From Streptococcus sanguinis (GTDB lineage: Bacteria; Bacillota; Bacilli; Lactobacillales; Streptococcaceae), in the NCBI RefSeq assembly GCF_900475275.1, contig NZ_LS483364.1, positions 558,001 to 622,000 of the forward strand: 64,000 nucleotides of DNA. Reading direction: 5' to 3'. Both the position numbers and the translations under genes were made by a program. A model generated the notes under the pieces. That model saw only the letters and a list, made by a program, of their open reading frames with translations. It did no database searches and had not been told where the DNA came from. This document shows positions 26,035-36,197 of the stretch, piece by piece (position 1 is the stretch's first letter; the number at the start of each line of letters is the position of its first letter).

Positions 26035-26508
26035 ATGCGTTGTCCGAAATGTGGTGGGAATAAATCAAGTGTAGTTGATAGCAGACAGGCAGAAGATGGG
26101 AATACGATCCGCCGCCGCCGGGAGTGCGAAGAATGTCAGCACCGTTTCACGACCTACGAGCGTGTCGAAGAGAGAACCCTAGTAGTTGTCAAAAAGGACG
26201 GGACACGTGAGCAATTTTCTCGGGATAAGATTTTTAACGGTATTATTCGCTCGGCGCAAAAGCGGCCAGTATCTAGTGACGAAATAGAGGAAATTGTCAA
26301 CCGAATCGAGCAAAAGGTCCGCAGTCAGAGCGACAATGAAATCAATAGTGAATATATTGGATCCTTAGTCATGGATGAGCTGGCAGAGCTTGATGAAATC
26401 ACCTATGTTCGTTTTGCCAGTGTTTACCGGAGTTTCAAGGATGTGGGCGAGCTAGAAAGCCTGCTCAAGCAGATTACCAAGGGGTCCAAGAAGAAAAAGG
26501 ACAAATAA
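26035..26508 (+). CDS. nrdR: Ribonucleotide reductase repressor NrdR
   Basis: A 157-residue repressor of ribonucleotide reductase genes. The zinc ribbon uses Cys3, Cys6, Cys31 and Cys34, and the ATP-cone domain (about 46-136, [20 protein letters not shown]) senses ATP/dATP. Start supported by AGGAGG 6 nt upstream; a TATAAT lies about 30 bp before. The dnaB gene starts immediately after its stop, so dNTP control and replication restart genes share a transcript, as is usual in streptococci. Confidence 0.96.
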   Translation: MRCPKCGGNKSSVVDSRQAEDGNTIRRRRECEECQHRFTTYERVEERTLVVVKKDGTREQFSRDKIFNGIIRSAQKRPVSSDEIEEIVNRIEQKVRSQSDNEINSEYIGSLVMDELAELDEITYVRFASVYRSFKDVGELESLLKQITKGSKKKKDK

Positions 26509-27663
26509 ATGAAACCAAACCATCAGTTTTCTTTCTTGCGTAATAATGCAGTCAGCCCAGATATTGCTATCTTGACCAAGCTCTATCTGCCGATTCTGGG
26601 GAGAGAAGCGGTAACACTTTATCTTTATCTGCTGTCTTTTGGGGATAATTGGCAAAAACAGCACCTCTTCAGTCAGATTCTCAATCATTTAGATTTTGGA
26701 CTTAATATTTTAGAAGAAAGTTTTGAGCGTTTGGCGGCGATTAAGCTAGTGGACCTTTATCAAACAGATGACCATTATCTGGTTCAACTCCACCCAACCT
26801 TAACAGCGGAGGAATTTTTCAGCCATAATGTGTACAGCCGGCTCTTGGAAAAGAAAATCGGCGAAGCTGCTGCAGATGCCCTGCGGTCAGAAAAACCTAG
26901 TGGAGAGAAATTGGTTAAGCCTTTTATGCAGGTGTTTGGTATGGAAGCTGAGCAACCAAGGGCAGTGCGAAAGGCCAATGATTTTGATTTAGAGTATTTC
27001 AAACAACGGATGGCTCAGGACAATCTTCGTTTTGCCAATGAAAAAGAAGATTTATTAGAATTGTTTGCAATTGCTGAGCAGATGAAGTGGACTTGGTATG
27101 AGACCTATGTCTTGGCGAGAGAAACTGCTGTTTCTCAGGTCATTTCTACCAAGCGGATGAAGCAAAAGCTAGCTCAGAACCCAGTAGAATGCCAATTTTC
27201 TAAGCAGGAGCAGTCTATCATTCAAGAGGCGAAACGAACATCGCCAATGGTCTTTCTGGCAGAAATCAAAAAAACCCGTCAGGCTGCTATTACGCGGACG
27301 GAGAGAAAGCTTTTGCTGGATTTAGCTGAATTAGGCCTTTTGGACGAAGTTATCAACGTAATCTTGCTCTTGACCTTTAATAAGGTGGATTCAGCCAATC
27401 TCAATGAAAAGTATGCCCTCAAGGTAGCCAATGATTTTTCTTATCAAAAGGTGACGACAGCTGAGGAAGCGGTCCTGAAAATCCGTGAGCGCAACCAGCA
27501 GCTCCAGAACCGTCCAGCTAAATCTGGACAAGGCTCTACCAAGAGCAACGTACCTGACTGGAGTCAGCCAGATTATAAAAACGAAACGAGTGCAGAGAAG
27601 CAGGCCGAGCTAGAAGAACAGAAACGTCGGCTCTTAGCCAAACTTGAAGGAGGAGGCGAATAG
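26509..27663 (+). CDS. dnaB: Replication initiation/membrane attachment protein DnaB
   Basis: A 384-residue Gram-positive DnaB (DnaB/DnaD superfamily), not the helicase. It helps load the replicative helicase at oriC and in restart, together with DnaD and DnaI. An N-terminal winged-helix-like part (NHQFSFLRNNAVSPDIAILTKLYLPILG) and a C-terminal DDBH2 helical domain (about 270-330, LLLDLAELGLLDEVINVILLL) are visible. It begins directly after nrdR and abuts dnaI, giving a compact three-gene unit. Confidence 0.9.
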   Translation: MKPNHQFSFLRNNAVSPDIAILTKLYLPILGREAVTLYLYLLSFGDNWQKQHLFSQILNHLDFGLNILEESFERLAAIKLVDLYQTDDHYLVQLHPTLTAEEFFSHNVYSRLLEKKIGEAAADALRSEKPSGEKLVKPFMQVFGMEAEQPRAVRKANDFDLEYFKQRMAQDNLRFANEKEDLLELFAIAEQMKWTWYETYVLARETAVSQVISTKRMKQKLAQNPVECQFSKQEQSIIQEAKRTSPMVFLAEIKKTRQAAITRTERKLLLDLAELGLLDEVINVILLLTFNKVDSANLNEKYALKVANDFSYQKVTTAEEAVLKIRERNQQLQNRPAKSGQGSTKSNVPDWSQPDYKNETSAEKQAELEEQKRRLLAKLEGGGE

Positions 27664-28563
27664 ATGGAGAAAATAGGACAGAATATGCCTCATATGAATA
27701 GGGTGCGGCAGTTTGACTATCAGGAGCTGGTCAAGCAAATCATGGCGGATCCAGATGTGGCAGCCTTTATCCAGCAGGAAAAGCTGACCCAAGCTGAGAT
27801 TCAGCGCAGTGTCTCCAAGTTTAACCAGTATATTACGGAGCGCAACCGTTTTTTGCTGGGGGACGAGACCTATATTGCTAAGGGCTATAAGCCAATCTTG
27901 GTGAAAAATGAAGGCTATGCGGATGTTGCCTATGAAGAGACGCCTGAGTTGATTGAGCAGGAGAGACAGGAGGCCATTAGAAGCCGTCTCAATCTTATCA
28001 GCCTACCAGCCAGTCTCAAGGAGGCCAGTCTGGCTCAGGTGGATCTGGATGATGTTGGTCGCTACAAGGCTTTTGAACTGTTGACCAACTTCGTTGCTGA
28101 GTTTCCGAATTATCAGAAGGCTGTTTATCTCTACGGCGATTTTGGTGTCGGAAAAAGCTACATGATGGCTGCTCTGGCGCATGATTTGTCAGAAAAACGC
28201 AGTGTTTCAACGACACTCCTTCACTATCCAAGCTTTGTTTTGGATGTTAAGAATGCGATAAGTTCCGGCTTGGTTAAGGAGAAGATTGACCAAGTCAAGA
28301 CAGCTCAAGTGCTGATTTTGGACGATATCGGTGCAGAGCAGTCCAGTCCTTGGATACGGGATGAGATTTTGCAGGTCATTCTCCAGCACCGCATGCAGGA
28401 AAATCTGCCAACTTTCTTTACTTCTAACTTTAGTTTTGCGGATTTAGAGCGTCACTTTGCCAGCTCTAAGAATGGCGATGAGACTTGGCAGGCCAAGCGG
28501 GTTATGGAGCGAATTAAGTTTTTGGCTCAGGAGGTACGCCTAGAAGGAGAGAACCGCCGATGA
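27664..28563 (+). CDS. dnaI: Primosomal helicase loader DnaI
   Basis: A 299-residue AAA+ ATPase that loads the replicative helicase. The N-terminal helical domain (about 1-100) would contact the helicase. Walker A GDFGVGKS begins near residue 158, Walker B is LILDDIGAE and sensor 1 is TFFTSNFSF. The start ATG directly follows the dnaB stop, and the end overlaps the nitroreductase gene by ATGA, so translation is coupled in both directions. Confidence 0.93.
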   Translation: MEKIGQNMPHMNRVRQFDYQELVKQIMADPDVAAFIQQEKLTQAEIQRSVSKFNQYITERNRFLLGDETYIAKGYKPILVKNEGYADVAYEETPELIEQERQEAIRSRLNLISLPASLKEASLAQVDLDDVGRYKAFELLTNFVAEFPNYQKAVYLYGDFGVGKSYMMAALAHDLSEKRSVSTTLLHYPSFVLDVKNAISSGLVKEKIDQVKTAQVLILDDIGAEQSSPWIRDEILQVILQHRMQENLPTFFTSNFSFADLERHFASSKNGDETWQAKRVMERIKFLAQEVRLEGENRR

Positions 28564-29276
28564 ATGAAACAATTAACTTGATGAATGCTCACACGTCTGT
28601 TCGCCGCTTTACGGAGGAGCAGATTTCGGATAAGGAATTACGTGCCATCATTGATGCTGGGCGGGCTGCGTCCAGCTGGAAGAATTTCCAGTCCTATTCG
28701 ATCATTGTGGTGCGAAGCAAAGAGAAAAAAGAAGCTCTCTTTGACCTAGTGCCCCAAGAAGCCATTCGGCAGTCTTCGGCCTTCCTGCTTTTTGTTGGCG
28801 ACCTCAATCGTGCTCAAAAGGGCGTTCAATTGCATACGGAAGACTTTTATCCTGAGGGGGCGGAGAATCTCCTGATTAGCTCAGTAGATGCTGCTTTAGC
28901 AGGTCAAAATACTCTGTTGGCAGCTGAAAGTTTGGGTTATGGTGGGGTAATCATTGGACTGGTTCGTTATGCTGCTAGTCAAATAGCAGAGCTTTTCAAG
29001 TTGCCGGACTACACTTATCCGGTCTTTGGGATTGCTCTGGGAACTCCCAACCAGAACCATGCAGTCAAGCCACGCCTGCCTTATGAAGCAGTGGTCTTTG
29101 AGGAAGAATATCGTGAACAGGATCGTTCAACTATCCAAGCCTATGACCGCGTACAGACTGAATATGCCGGCGAGCGAGCTAAAGAAACCTGGAGTCAGCG
29201 CCTAGCTGCCCAATTTGGTCAGGAGCCAAATCAGGCTATTGACCAACTATTCAAAGAAAAGAAATTAGAAAAATAG
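28560..29276 (+). CDS. NADPH-dependent nitroreductase (NfsA/FRP type)
   Basis: A 238-residue FMN flavoprotein of the nitroreductase superfamily. Typical signatures are the FMN-phosphate binding HTSVRRF near the N-terminus, the central SVDAALAGQNTLLAAESLGYGG and IALGTPNQNHAVKPRLP. It reduces quinones or nitro compounds with NADPH; the natural substrate is not known. Its start overlaps dnaI by 4 nt, which places a redox enzyme in a replication operon. This is typical streptococcal gene order rather than a clear functional link. Confidence 0.88.
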   Translation: MNETINLMNAHTSVRRFTEEQISDKELRAIIDAGRAASSWKNFQSYSIIVVRSKEKKEALFDLVPQEAIRQSSAFLLFVGDLNRAQKGVQLHTEDFYPEGAENLLISSVDAALAGQNTLLAAESLGYGGVIIGLVRYAASQIAELFKLPDYTYPVFGIALGTPNQNHAVKPRLPYEAVVFEEEYREQDRSTIQAYDRVQTEYAGERAKETWSQRLAAQFGQEPNQAIDQLFKEKKLEK

Positions 29277-29318
29277 GGCGGAGTTTGGCTCTGTCCTAAA
29301 GAATGAAAGAGGAAAAAC

Positions 29319-30629
29319 ATGGCCTTACCAACTATTGCCATTGTCGGCCGGCCCAATGTCGGCAAGTCAACGCTCTTCAATCGGATTGCCGGTGAGCGGA
29401 TTTCCATTGTGGAAGATGTTGAAGGGGTGACCCGCGACCGAATTTATGCGACCGCAAACTGGCTCAACCGTAAGTTTAGTATTATTGATACGGGCGGAAT
29501 TGACGATGTTGATGCGCCTTTTATGGAGCAAATCAAACACCAGGCTGAGATCGCCATGGACGAAGCAGATGTTATTGTTTTTGTCGTGTCCGGCAAGGAA
29601 GGTATCACGGATGCCGACGAGTATGTGGCTCGCATGCTCTATAAGACTCATAAGCCGATTGTTTTAGCTGTCAATAAGGTCGACAATCCTGAAATGCGCA
29701 ATGAAATTTTTGATTTCTATGCGCTGGGCTTGGGTGATCCATTCCCGGTTTCCTCAGTCCACGGGATTGGTACAGGGGATGTTCTTGACGCAATCGTTGA
29801 AAATCTGCCAAATGAGGAAATGGCTGAAAATCCTGATATGATTAAGTTTAGCTTGATTGGCCGTCCTAATGTCGGCAAGTCTAGCTTGATCAATGCCATC
29901 TTGGGTGAAGACCGAGTCATTGCTAGTCCAGTGGCTGGTACTACGCGTGACGCTATTGATACGGTCTTTACCGACAGTGAAGGTCAGGAATTTACCATGA
30001 TTGACACAGCTGGTATGCGCAAGTCAGGCAAGGTCTATGAAAATACAGAGAAATACTCTGTCATGCGGGCTATGCGGGCGATCGATCGCTCAGATGTCGT
30101 TCTGATGGTGCTTAATGCCGAAGAAGGAATTCGTGAGTACGACAAGCGAATCGCTGGCTTTGCCCATGAAGCTGGAAAAGGTATTGTTATTGTTGTCAAT
30201 AAGTGGGATACGCTGGAAAAAGACAACCATACTATGAAAGACTGGGAAGAAGATATACGTGACCAGTTCCAGTATCTGTCTTATGCACCGATTATCTTTG
30301 TTTCTGCCTTAACCAAGCAGCGTCTCCATAAGCTGCCGGACATGATTAAGCAGATCAGTCAGAGTCAGAATACCCGCATTCCGTCAGCGGTGCTCAATGA
30401 TGTTATCATGGATGCCATCGCGATTAATCCGACACCGACTGACAAGGGCAAACGCCTCAAGATTTTTTATGCGACTCAGGTAGCGACCAAACCTCCGACC
30501 TTTGTCATCTTTGTCAACGAAGAAGAGCTTATGCACTTCTCTTACTTGCGTTTCTTAGAAAATCAAATCCGCAAGGCCTTTGTCTTTGAAGGAACCCCAA
30601 TCCACTTGATTGCAAGGAAGCGGAAGTAG
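29319..30629 (+). CDS. der: Ribosome-assembly GTPase Der (EngA)
   Basis: A 436-residue protein with two GTPase domains in tandem followed by a KH-like domain, the unique plan of Der, which is essential for 50S subunit maturation. The first G1 motif is GRPNVGKST (9-17) and the second GRPNVGKSS (about 181). NKVD and NKWD G4 motifs are both present. It lies 42 bp after the nitroreductase gene with an AAAGAGG ribosome site, and is followed by a terminator. Confidence 0.97.
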   Translation: MALPTIAIVGRPNVGKSTLFNRIAGERISIVEDVEGVTRDRIYATANWLNRKFSIIDTGGIDDVDAPFMEQIKHQAEIAMDEADVIVFVVSGKEGITDADEYVARMLYKTHKPIVLAVNKVDNPEMRNEIFDFYALGLGDPFPVSSVHGIGTGDVLDAIVENLPNEEMAENPDMIKFSLIGRPNVGKSSLINAILGEDRVIASPVAGTTRDAIDTVFTDSEGQEFTMIDTAGMRKSGKVYENTEKYSVMRAMRAIDRSDVVLMVLNAEEGIREYDKRIAGFAHEAGKGIVIVVNKWDTLEKDNHTMKDWEEDIRDQFQYLSYAPIIFVSALTKQRLHKLPDMIKQISQSQNTRIPSAVLNDVIMDAIAINPTPTDKGKRLKIFYATQVATKPPTFVIFVNEEELMHFSYLRFLENQIRKAFVFEGTPIHLIARKRK

Positions 30630-30677
30630 AGTTGTAAAACAGCAATTTGACAAACATACGTTTCTATGTAAAAATGA

Positions 30678-30708
30678 AAGTAAGCATAAGAGCTTGCTTT
30701 TCTTTTTT
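30678..30708 (+). terminator. Terminator after der
   Basis: An 8-bp stem AAGTAAGC/GCTTGCTT (one wobble pair) with a 6-nt loop and TTTTCTTTTTT. Confidence 0.75.
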
Positions 30709-30755
30709 ATGTCGAAAGTATGGTATAATGGTGAGATAAATGTAAGGTGGTAATT

Positions 30756-33700
30756 ATGGCAAAATTAATTCCTGGTAAGATTCGGACAGAAGGAATAAAC
30801 TTAGCCGAAGCTGGAAAAATTGAAATTATAGAAGCCAAGGATTCTTTTTTATACACTCGGATTGATGAACAAAATTTACGGTATAGTTTAAATGATGATG
30901 CTATTTTTTGTTCCTGCGATTTTTTTAAAAAGAAAAAATACTGTGCTCATTTAGCTGGTTTAGAATATTTTCTAAAAAACGATATAGATGGTAAGACTTT
31001 TTTGGAAAATATGGAGAAAAAAGAAACTTCACAGCAGGAAACACAAAAATTAGTATCTTTCGGAAGTTTATTTCTAGATAAAATCTTTTCTGAAAAATCT
31101 AAAGAGGATATTCGATATGAATTATCTGCTTTTGGTCAAGAAGATGATTACCTTGGACATATTCTTTGGACTCTGAGAATTTCGCGTTTGCCAGATGAAC
31201 GTTCTTATGTCATTCGAGATATTTTATCTTTTTTGAGGACCGTGGTAAAAAAAGGATATTATCAAATTGGAAAAAGCTATTATGAATCAATTAGCTTTGA
31301 AGAATTTGATGAGGCTAGTCAGGAACTCCTCATTTTTTTACAGGGGCTAGTAAAGGATAGCCAAGGAAAAGAAACCAATTTAATTTTTCCAAATACAGGA
31401 CGCAATTTATTTTTTCCTGCAAGTCTATTTGAAGAAGGCGTCGATCTATTAATGAATCTCACATCATTCCAGTTGGAATGTGGCTTCTATAGTTATAGAG
31501 AAGTTATGTTTCAGGATTTTCATGAGGATGCTGGGATTTATCACTTTAAGGTTGAAGAAAATGCCGATTACTTTGAATTAACGGTTTCAGAAAAGAACTA
31601 TAAAATGTTGTATGATGGTCAGTATATTTTATCTGGCAATACCCTTTACCAATTAAATCATAAACAAATCATTTTAATAAAAGCATTAAGAGATTTACCA
31701 ATAGCTCAAGACGGGGAAAAGCATTTGCAGTTTGATGGGGCTGAAAAAGCTAAACTGGCAAGCAGTTTGTCCATGTTTAGTGAAGTAGGTCGAGTTGTAG
31801 CACCGAAATCACTAATAATACACGAATTTACGCCTCACTTTAGTTTTGACATAGCGGAAAATCGGGAAATCGTTTTAACACTCCTTTTTGAATTTGAGGA
31901 TAGAAAGATAAGGTGTAGAGAAGAACTAGAGAAATTACCTTATGCTAGTGATTTTAATCATGAGCAAGACATTTTTAAAACGATGCTATCTAATGGTTTT
32001 TCTGACAATTTTGTCAGTCAACGGTTACCTTTGAAATCGGAGGAGATTTATCATTTCTTTTCTGAGGTTATTCCGTCATTTAGAAAATTGGGTAAGGTTT
32101 GGTTATCTGATCAATTGCAGGAGCTAGGAGCTTCTGCAAAACTAGATGTTTCAGTTCAACTTAATGGTGGTCTTTTAGATATTGGTTTCGATTTTGCTGG
32201 CATTGCGCAGTCAGAGATTGACGCAGTTCTTGATTCGCTCTTTAAGGAGCAGGACTTCTTTATCAGTAAGTCCGGGCAAGTCTTGATTTTCGATGAAGAG
32301 ACCAAGGAGATGAGTCGGACTTTGCAGCAGCTGCGGAGTAAGCGGACTAAAAATGGCTTCATTCAGACCAGCAGTCTGGCAGCTTATCAACTGGCAGAGT
32401 TTTTTAAGGGCAAGGATAGGGTACAGTTTTCAAAAGATGTACAGCAGCTGGCCTTTGACCTGACTCACCCTGAGGAATTTCCTCTTCCCCAGCTGCAAGT
32501 CAAGGCTGACCTTCGGGATTACCAAGAGACGGGTGTCAAGTGGTTATCCATGCTGGATAAGTATGGCTTCGGTGGCATCTTGGCTGACGATATGGGACTA
32601 GGGAAAACCCTGCAGACAATTTCTTTTCTGAGTTCGCGTATAGATGACTCTAAGAAAGTCTTAATCTTGGCGCCATCCAGCCTGATTTACAACTGGAGCG
32701 ATGAGTTTGCTAAATTTGCTCCGCATTTGGATGTGGCGGTGGTGTATGGTCTGAAAAATGTTCGTGATGAGCTGATTGCGGAGAAGCATCAGATTACCAT
32801 TACCAGCTATGCTTCCTTCAGGCAGGATGTGGAAGAATACAAGGACAACCACTTCCAGTATCTGATTTTGGATGAGGCTCAGGTCATGAAGAATGACCAG
32901 ACCAAGATTGCCCAGTATTTGCGGGATTTTGAAGTGGAGCATACTTATGCCCTTTCTGGGACGCCGATTGAGAATAATCTGGGAGAACTTTGGTCTATTT
33001 TCCAGATTGTCATGCCAGGACTTTTGCCAAGCAAAAAGGAATTTTTAAAACTGCCGGCTGAGAAAGTCGCCCGCTATATCAAACCATTTGTTATGCGGCG
33101 CAAGAAAGAAGATGTGCTGCAGGAATTGCCTGATTTGATTGAAGTAGCTTATCGCAATGAATTGGCAGATAGTCAGAAGACCATTTATCTGGCTCTGCTC
33201 AAACAAATGCAGGACAGAATTATCCATGCGACAGAAGATGAAATCAACCGCAGCAAGATAGAGATTCTGTCAGGTCTTATGCGTCTCCGCCAGATCTGTG
33301 ATACTCCGAAGCTGTTTATGGAAGATTACGAGGGCGAGAGCGGTAAGCTAGAAAGTTTGCGGGAATTACTTGAACAGATACAAGATGGTAATCGTCGTGT
33401 CCTCATATTTTCACAATTTCGTGGTATGCTGGATATTATTGAGAGTGAGCTGGATAAGCTAGGCATGGAGTCCTTTAAGATTACAGGCTCTACTCCAGCC
33501 AAGGAGCGTCAGGACATGACAACAGCCTTCAATGACGGCCAGCGATCAGCCTTTCTAATCTCCCTCAAGGCTGGAGGTGTCGGTCTCAATCTGACCGGTG
33601 CAGACACAGTCATCTTGGTCGATCTCTGGTGGAATCCAGCGGTTGAGGCCCAGGCCATCGGCCGTGCCCACCGTATCGGTCAGGAGCGCAATGTCGAAGT

Positions 33701-33857
33701 CTATCGGATGATTACACGGGGAACGATTGAGGAGAAGATACAGGAGTTGCAGGAGAGCAAGCGCAATCTGGTTTCGACTATTCTGGACGGAGCAGAAGCC
33801 AAATCTAGTCTTTCTGTGGAGGAAATTCGAGAAATTCTGGGAATTTCGGCAGAATAG
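30756..33857 (+). CDS. SNF2-family DNA helicase/translocase with SWIM zinc finger
   Basis: A 1033-residue Swi2/Snf2 ATPase. It opens with a SWIM-type zinc site (CxC...CxH, Cys52, Cys54, Cys63, His65), followed by a long poorly conserved middle (about 70-570), then the motor. Motor motifs are DDMGLGKT (about 611), DEAQ (about 707), SGTPIENN and the C-terminal helicase lobe with LIFSQFRGML, LKAGGVGLNLT and QAIGRAHRIGQ. Such proteins remodel protein-DNA complexes; bacterial roles are poorly known. ATG 30756 is chosen, not GTG 30747, because TAAGGTGG lies just before it. The first half is AT-richer than the motor half. Confidence 0.88.
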   Translation: MAKLIPGKIRTEGINLAEAGKIEIIEAKDSFLYTRIDEQNLRYSLNDDAIFCSCDFFKKKKYCAHLAGLEYFLKNDIDGKTFLENMEKKETSQQETQKLVSFGSLFLDKIFSEKSKEDIRYELSAFGQEDDYLGHILWTLRISRLPDERSYVIRDILSFLRTVVKKGYYQIGKSYYESISFEEFDEASQELLIFLQGLVKDSQGKETNLIFPNTGRNLFFPASLFEEGVDLLMNLTSFQLECGFYSYREVMFQDFHEDAGIYHFKVEENADYFELTVSEKNYKMLYDGQYILSGNTLYQLNHKQIILIKALRDLPIAQDGEKHLQFDGAEKAKLASSLSMFSEVGRVVAPKSLIIHEFTPHFSFDIAENREIVLTLLFEFEDRKIRCREELEKLPYASDFNHEQDIFKTMLSNGFSDNFVSQRLPLKSEEIYHFFSEVIPSFRKLGKVWLSDQLQELGASAKLDVSVQLNGGLLDIGFDFAGIAQSEIDAVLDSLFKEQDFFISKSGQVLIFDEETKEMSRTLQQLRSKRTKNGFIQTSSLAAYQLAEFFKGKDRVQFSKDVQQLAFDLTHPEEFPLPQLQVKADLRDYQETGVKWLSMLDKYGFGGILADDMGLGKTLQTISFLSSRIDDSKKVLILAPSSLIYNWSDEFAKFAPHLDVAVVYGLKNVRDELIAEKHQITITSYASFRQDVEEYKDNHFQYLILDEAQVMKNDQTKIAQYLRDFEVEHTYALSGTPIENNLGELWSIFQIVMPGLLPSKKEFLKLPAEKVARYIKPFVMRRKKEDVLQELPDLIEVAYRNELADSQKTIYLALLKQMQDRIIHATEDEINRSKIEILSGLMRLRQICDTPKLFMEDYEGESGKLESLRELLEQIQDGNRRVLIFSQFRGMLDIIESELDKLGMESFKITGSTPAKERQDMTTAFNDGQRSAFLISLKAGGVGLNLTGADTVILVDLWWNPAVEAQAIGRAHRIGQERNVEVYRMITRGTIEEKIQELQESKRNLVSTILDGAEAKSSLSVEEIREILGISAE

Positions 33858-33911
33858 CTTGAAAAATAGCCTGAATAGTTTATAATAATGAAGGGTTGAA
33901 AGGAAAAAGAT

Positions 33912-34571
33912 ATGACTGATAAACAATTTCCTCTGGTGTCAGATGATGAAATCATGCTGACGGAAATGCCGCATATGAATCTTTATGATGAACTGGATCT
34001 CATTAGCAACATTACCGGAGACTATACAGACCGTAATTATTTGGAATGGATGCCGATTGTGGACTCCAGCAGGCATGCTCCCATCGCTGCCAGTCAGGCT
34101 ATCAGAAGACCGCTGCAAAAGCAGTCTGCTTTCAAGGATTTTAAAAAGCCGATTGATAAGAAAGATCCAGCCATTCGTTATGCTGAGCAGGCACGCGAGG
34201 AAGCTCGGGCAGATTTGAAAAAGAAGCGTTCAGCACCTTATCTGACCAGCGACCTTCCGACTAAGGTCCGCAACAGAAAGCTTCCGATAGCTTCTAATGC
34301 GGAAAGACCTAAGCCAACAGCCCCTTTTCAAAAGAATACATCGGGCGAATTTACGAAGTTTGGCGACAGGCTTCAGCAGGAAAACTATATTTTGGCGGAT
34401 ATTCATCCTGAGTATAGCCCTCAGCCGCAGGAGCCGGAAGAAAAGCCTAAGAAGAACAATTATGATTTTTTAAAAACCAGTCAGATCTATAATCAGGATA
34501 GGGCTAAGGAGGAGCAGTTGAAGCATTCCAAGGCTCAAGAGCTGAATTTGACAGGCTTGGACAGCGAATAA
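33912..34571 (+). CDS. Conserved streptococcal hypothetical protein
   Basis: Not recognised beyond its place between the SNF2 gene and murC, where pneumococcus has a similar protein. It has 219 residues, is rich in Lys, Pro, Gln, Asp and Glu, and has no membrane helix or signal peptide. Much of it looks disordered; an N-terminal stretch (1-60, LVSDDEIMLTEMPHMNLYDEL) and a C-terminal stretch (YDFLKTSQIYNQDRAKEEQLKHSKAQ, shown split here as two motifs YDFLKTSQIYNQ and KHSKAQELNLTGLD) look most conserved-like. Start supported by AAAGGA. It probably shares a transcript with the SNF2 gene 54 bp upstream, though a TATAAT-like box lies in the gap. Confidence 0.7.
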   Translation: MTDKQFPLVSDDEIMLTEMPHMNLYDELDLISNITGDYTDRNYLEWMPIVDSSRHAPIAASQAIRRPLQKQSAFKDFKKPIDKKDPAIRYAEQAREEARADLKKKRSAPYLTSDLPTKVRNRKLPIASNAERPKPTAPFQKNTSGEFTKFGDRLQQENYILADIHPEYSPQPQEPEEKPKKNNYDFLKTSQIYNQDRAKEEQLKHSKAQELNLTGLDSE

Positions 34572-34851
34572 AGCTGGCTTGCTTGATCCTTTTCTGCCTG
34601 CAATTTTCTGGTGTATAAAGGAAATTGCTGTTTGATTATGTAAATGTAAAATCTATCTGCATATAACATCCATCATCGGTTGAAGAAGACCGATGCTAGA
34701 AGCTGGGACTTACTGATTGGTCCGGCTTCTTTGGTGTTTTGGTGGTGCCTAAAAGTTTGTAATTAAAGGAAATCCTTGCGGGCTGATGAGGATCTGCGGA
34801 GATTTTCCTCTTGGGACTTGCTTTTATGGCCTTGTATTTTAAGGAGTAATC
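34572..34851 (+). other. 280-bp leader before murC with hairpins
   Basis: No gene is visible. Two neat hairpins occur: CATCGGT/ACCGATG (34673-34694) and AGAAGC...GCTTCT with inner GGGAC/GTCC (34698-34731), the latter followed by a poor T run that may end the upstream transcript. A third pairing AGGAAATC/GATTTTCCT spans about 34767-34812. The length and structure suggest a murC leader, but I recognise no riboswitch class. Confidence 0.4.
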
Positions 34852-36186
34852 ATGACGAAAACCTATCATTTTATCGGGATTAAGGGCTCTGGTATGAGCG
34901 CTTTGGCTTTGATGCTGCACCAGATGGGCCATAAGGTTCAGGGCAGTGACGTTGATAAATATTATTTCACTCAGCGTGGTCTGGAGCAGGCTGGCATTTC
35001 CATTCTGCCTTTTGATGAAAAGAATATCCAGCCGGACTATGAAATCATTGCCGGCAATGCCTTTCGTCCAGATAACAATGTAGAAATTGCCTATGCAGAC
35101 GCAAACGGCATCAGCTATAAACGCTACCATGAGTTTTTAGGTGGCTTTATGCGTGACTTTGTCAGCTTGGGAGTGGCTGGTGCCCACGGGAAGACCTCTA
35201 CAACGGGTATTCTCTCCCATGTTCTCTCCAATATCACGGATACTAGCTATCTAATTGGTGACGGTACAGGCCGTGGTTCTGCCAATGCCAAGTATTTTGT
35301 CTTTGAGTCAGACGAGTACGAGCGTCATTTCATGCCCTATCATCCGGAATATTCGATTATTACCAATATCGACTTTGACCATCCGGATTATTTCACGAGT
35401 CTGGAAGATGTCTTTAATGCTTTCAATGACTATGCCAAGCAGATTACCAAAGGGCTTTTCATTTATGGAGAAGATGAGCAGCTGCGCCGGATTACGTCCA
35501 AGGCTCCGATTTACTACTATGGCTTCAAGGAAGAGGGCAATGACTTTGTCGCTCACGATCTCTTGCGTTCCACCAGCGGTTCAGGCTTTAAAGTTTCTTT
35601 CCGTGGGCAAGAGCTGGGTGAGTTCCAAATTCCAAGCTTTGGCCGCCACAACATTATGAATGCAACAGCAGTAATCGGTCTCTTGTATACTGCAGGTCTT
35701 GATTTGAATCTAGTTCGGGAGCACCTCAAGACCTTTGGTGGAGTTAAGCGCCGCTTTACTGAAAAGATTGTTAACGAAACAGTTATTATTGATGACTTTG
35801 CTCACCATCCGACGGAAATTATTGCGACTCTGGATGCAGCACGTCAGAAGTATCCAAGCAAGGAAATCGTGGCAATTTTCCAACCGCATACCTTCACTCG
35901 GACCATTGCTCTCTTGGACGAATTCGCGGAAGCTCTCAATCAGGCTGACTCAGTCTATCTAGCTCAGATTTACGGATCTGCGCGTGAAGTGGACAATGGT
36001 GATGTCAAGGTCGAAGATCTGGCTGAAAAGATTGTGAAGCGGGCAAAGGTCATTGACGTGGATAATGTTTCTCCGCTTCTTGACCACGATAATGCAGTTT
36101 ATGTCTTTATGGGAGCTGGTGACATCCAGACCTATGAATATTCCTTTGAACGTCTCTTGTCCAATCTGACCAGCAACGTTCAGTAG
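34852..36186 (+). CDS. murC: UDP-N-acetylmuramate--L-alanine ligase MurC
   Basis: A 444-residue Mur ligase that adds L-alanine to UDP-MurNAc in the cytoplasm. The N-terminal Rossmann part has [13 protein letters not shown], the ATP P-loop is [10 protein letters not shown] (about 106-115) and the C-terminal domain includes FAHHPTEI and FQPHTFTRT, which mark MurC among Mur ligases. Start supported by AAGGAG. The tandem acetyltransferase genes begin 11 bp after its stop, followed by mltG, so cell-wall genes and these acetyltransferases are neighbours. Confidence 0.97.
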   Translation: MTKTYHFIGIKGSGMSALALMLHQMGHKVQGSDVDKYYFTQRGLEQAGISILPFDEKNIQPDYEIIAGNAFRPDNNVEIAYADANGISYKRYHEFLGGFMRDFVSLGVAGAHGKTSTTGILSHVLSNITDTSYLIGDGTGRGSANAKYFVFESDEYERHFMPYHPEYSIITNIDFDHPDYFTSLEDVFNAFNDYAKQITKGLFIYGEDEQLRRITSKAPIYYYGFKEEGNDFVAHDLLRSTSGSGFKVSFRGQELGEFQIPSFGRHNIMNATAVIGLLYTAGLDLNLVREHLKTFGGVKRRFTEKIVNETVIIDDFAHHPTEIIATLDAARQKYPSKEIVAIFQPHTFTRTIALLDEFAEALNQADSVYLAQIYGSAREVDNGDVKVEDLAEKIVKRAKVIDVDNVSPLLDHDNAVYVFMGAGDIQTYEYSFERLLSNLTSNVQ

Positions 36187-36197
36187 GAGGAGACTTG

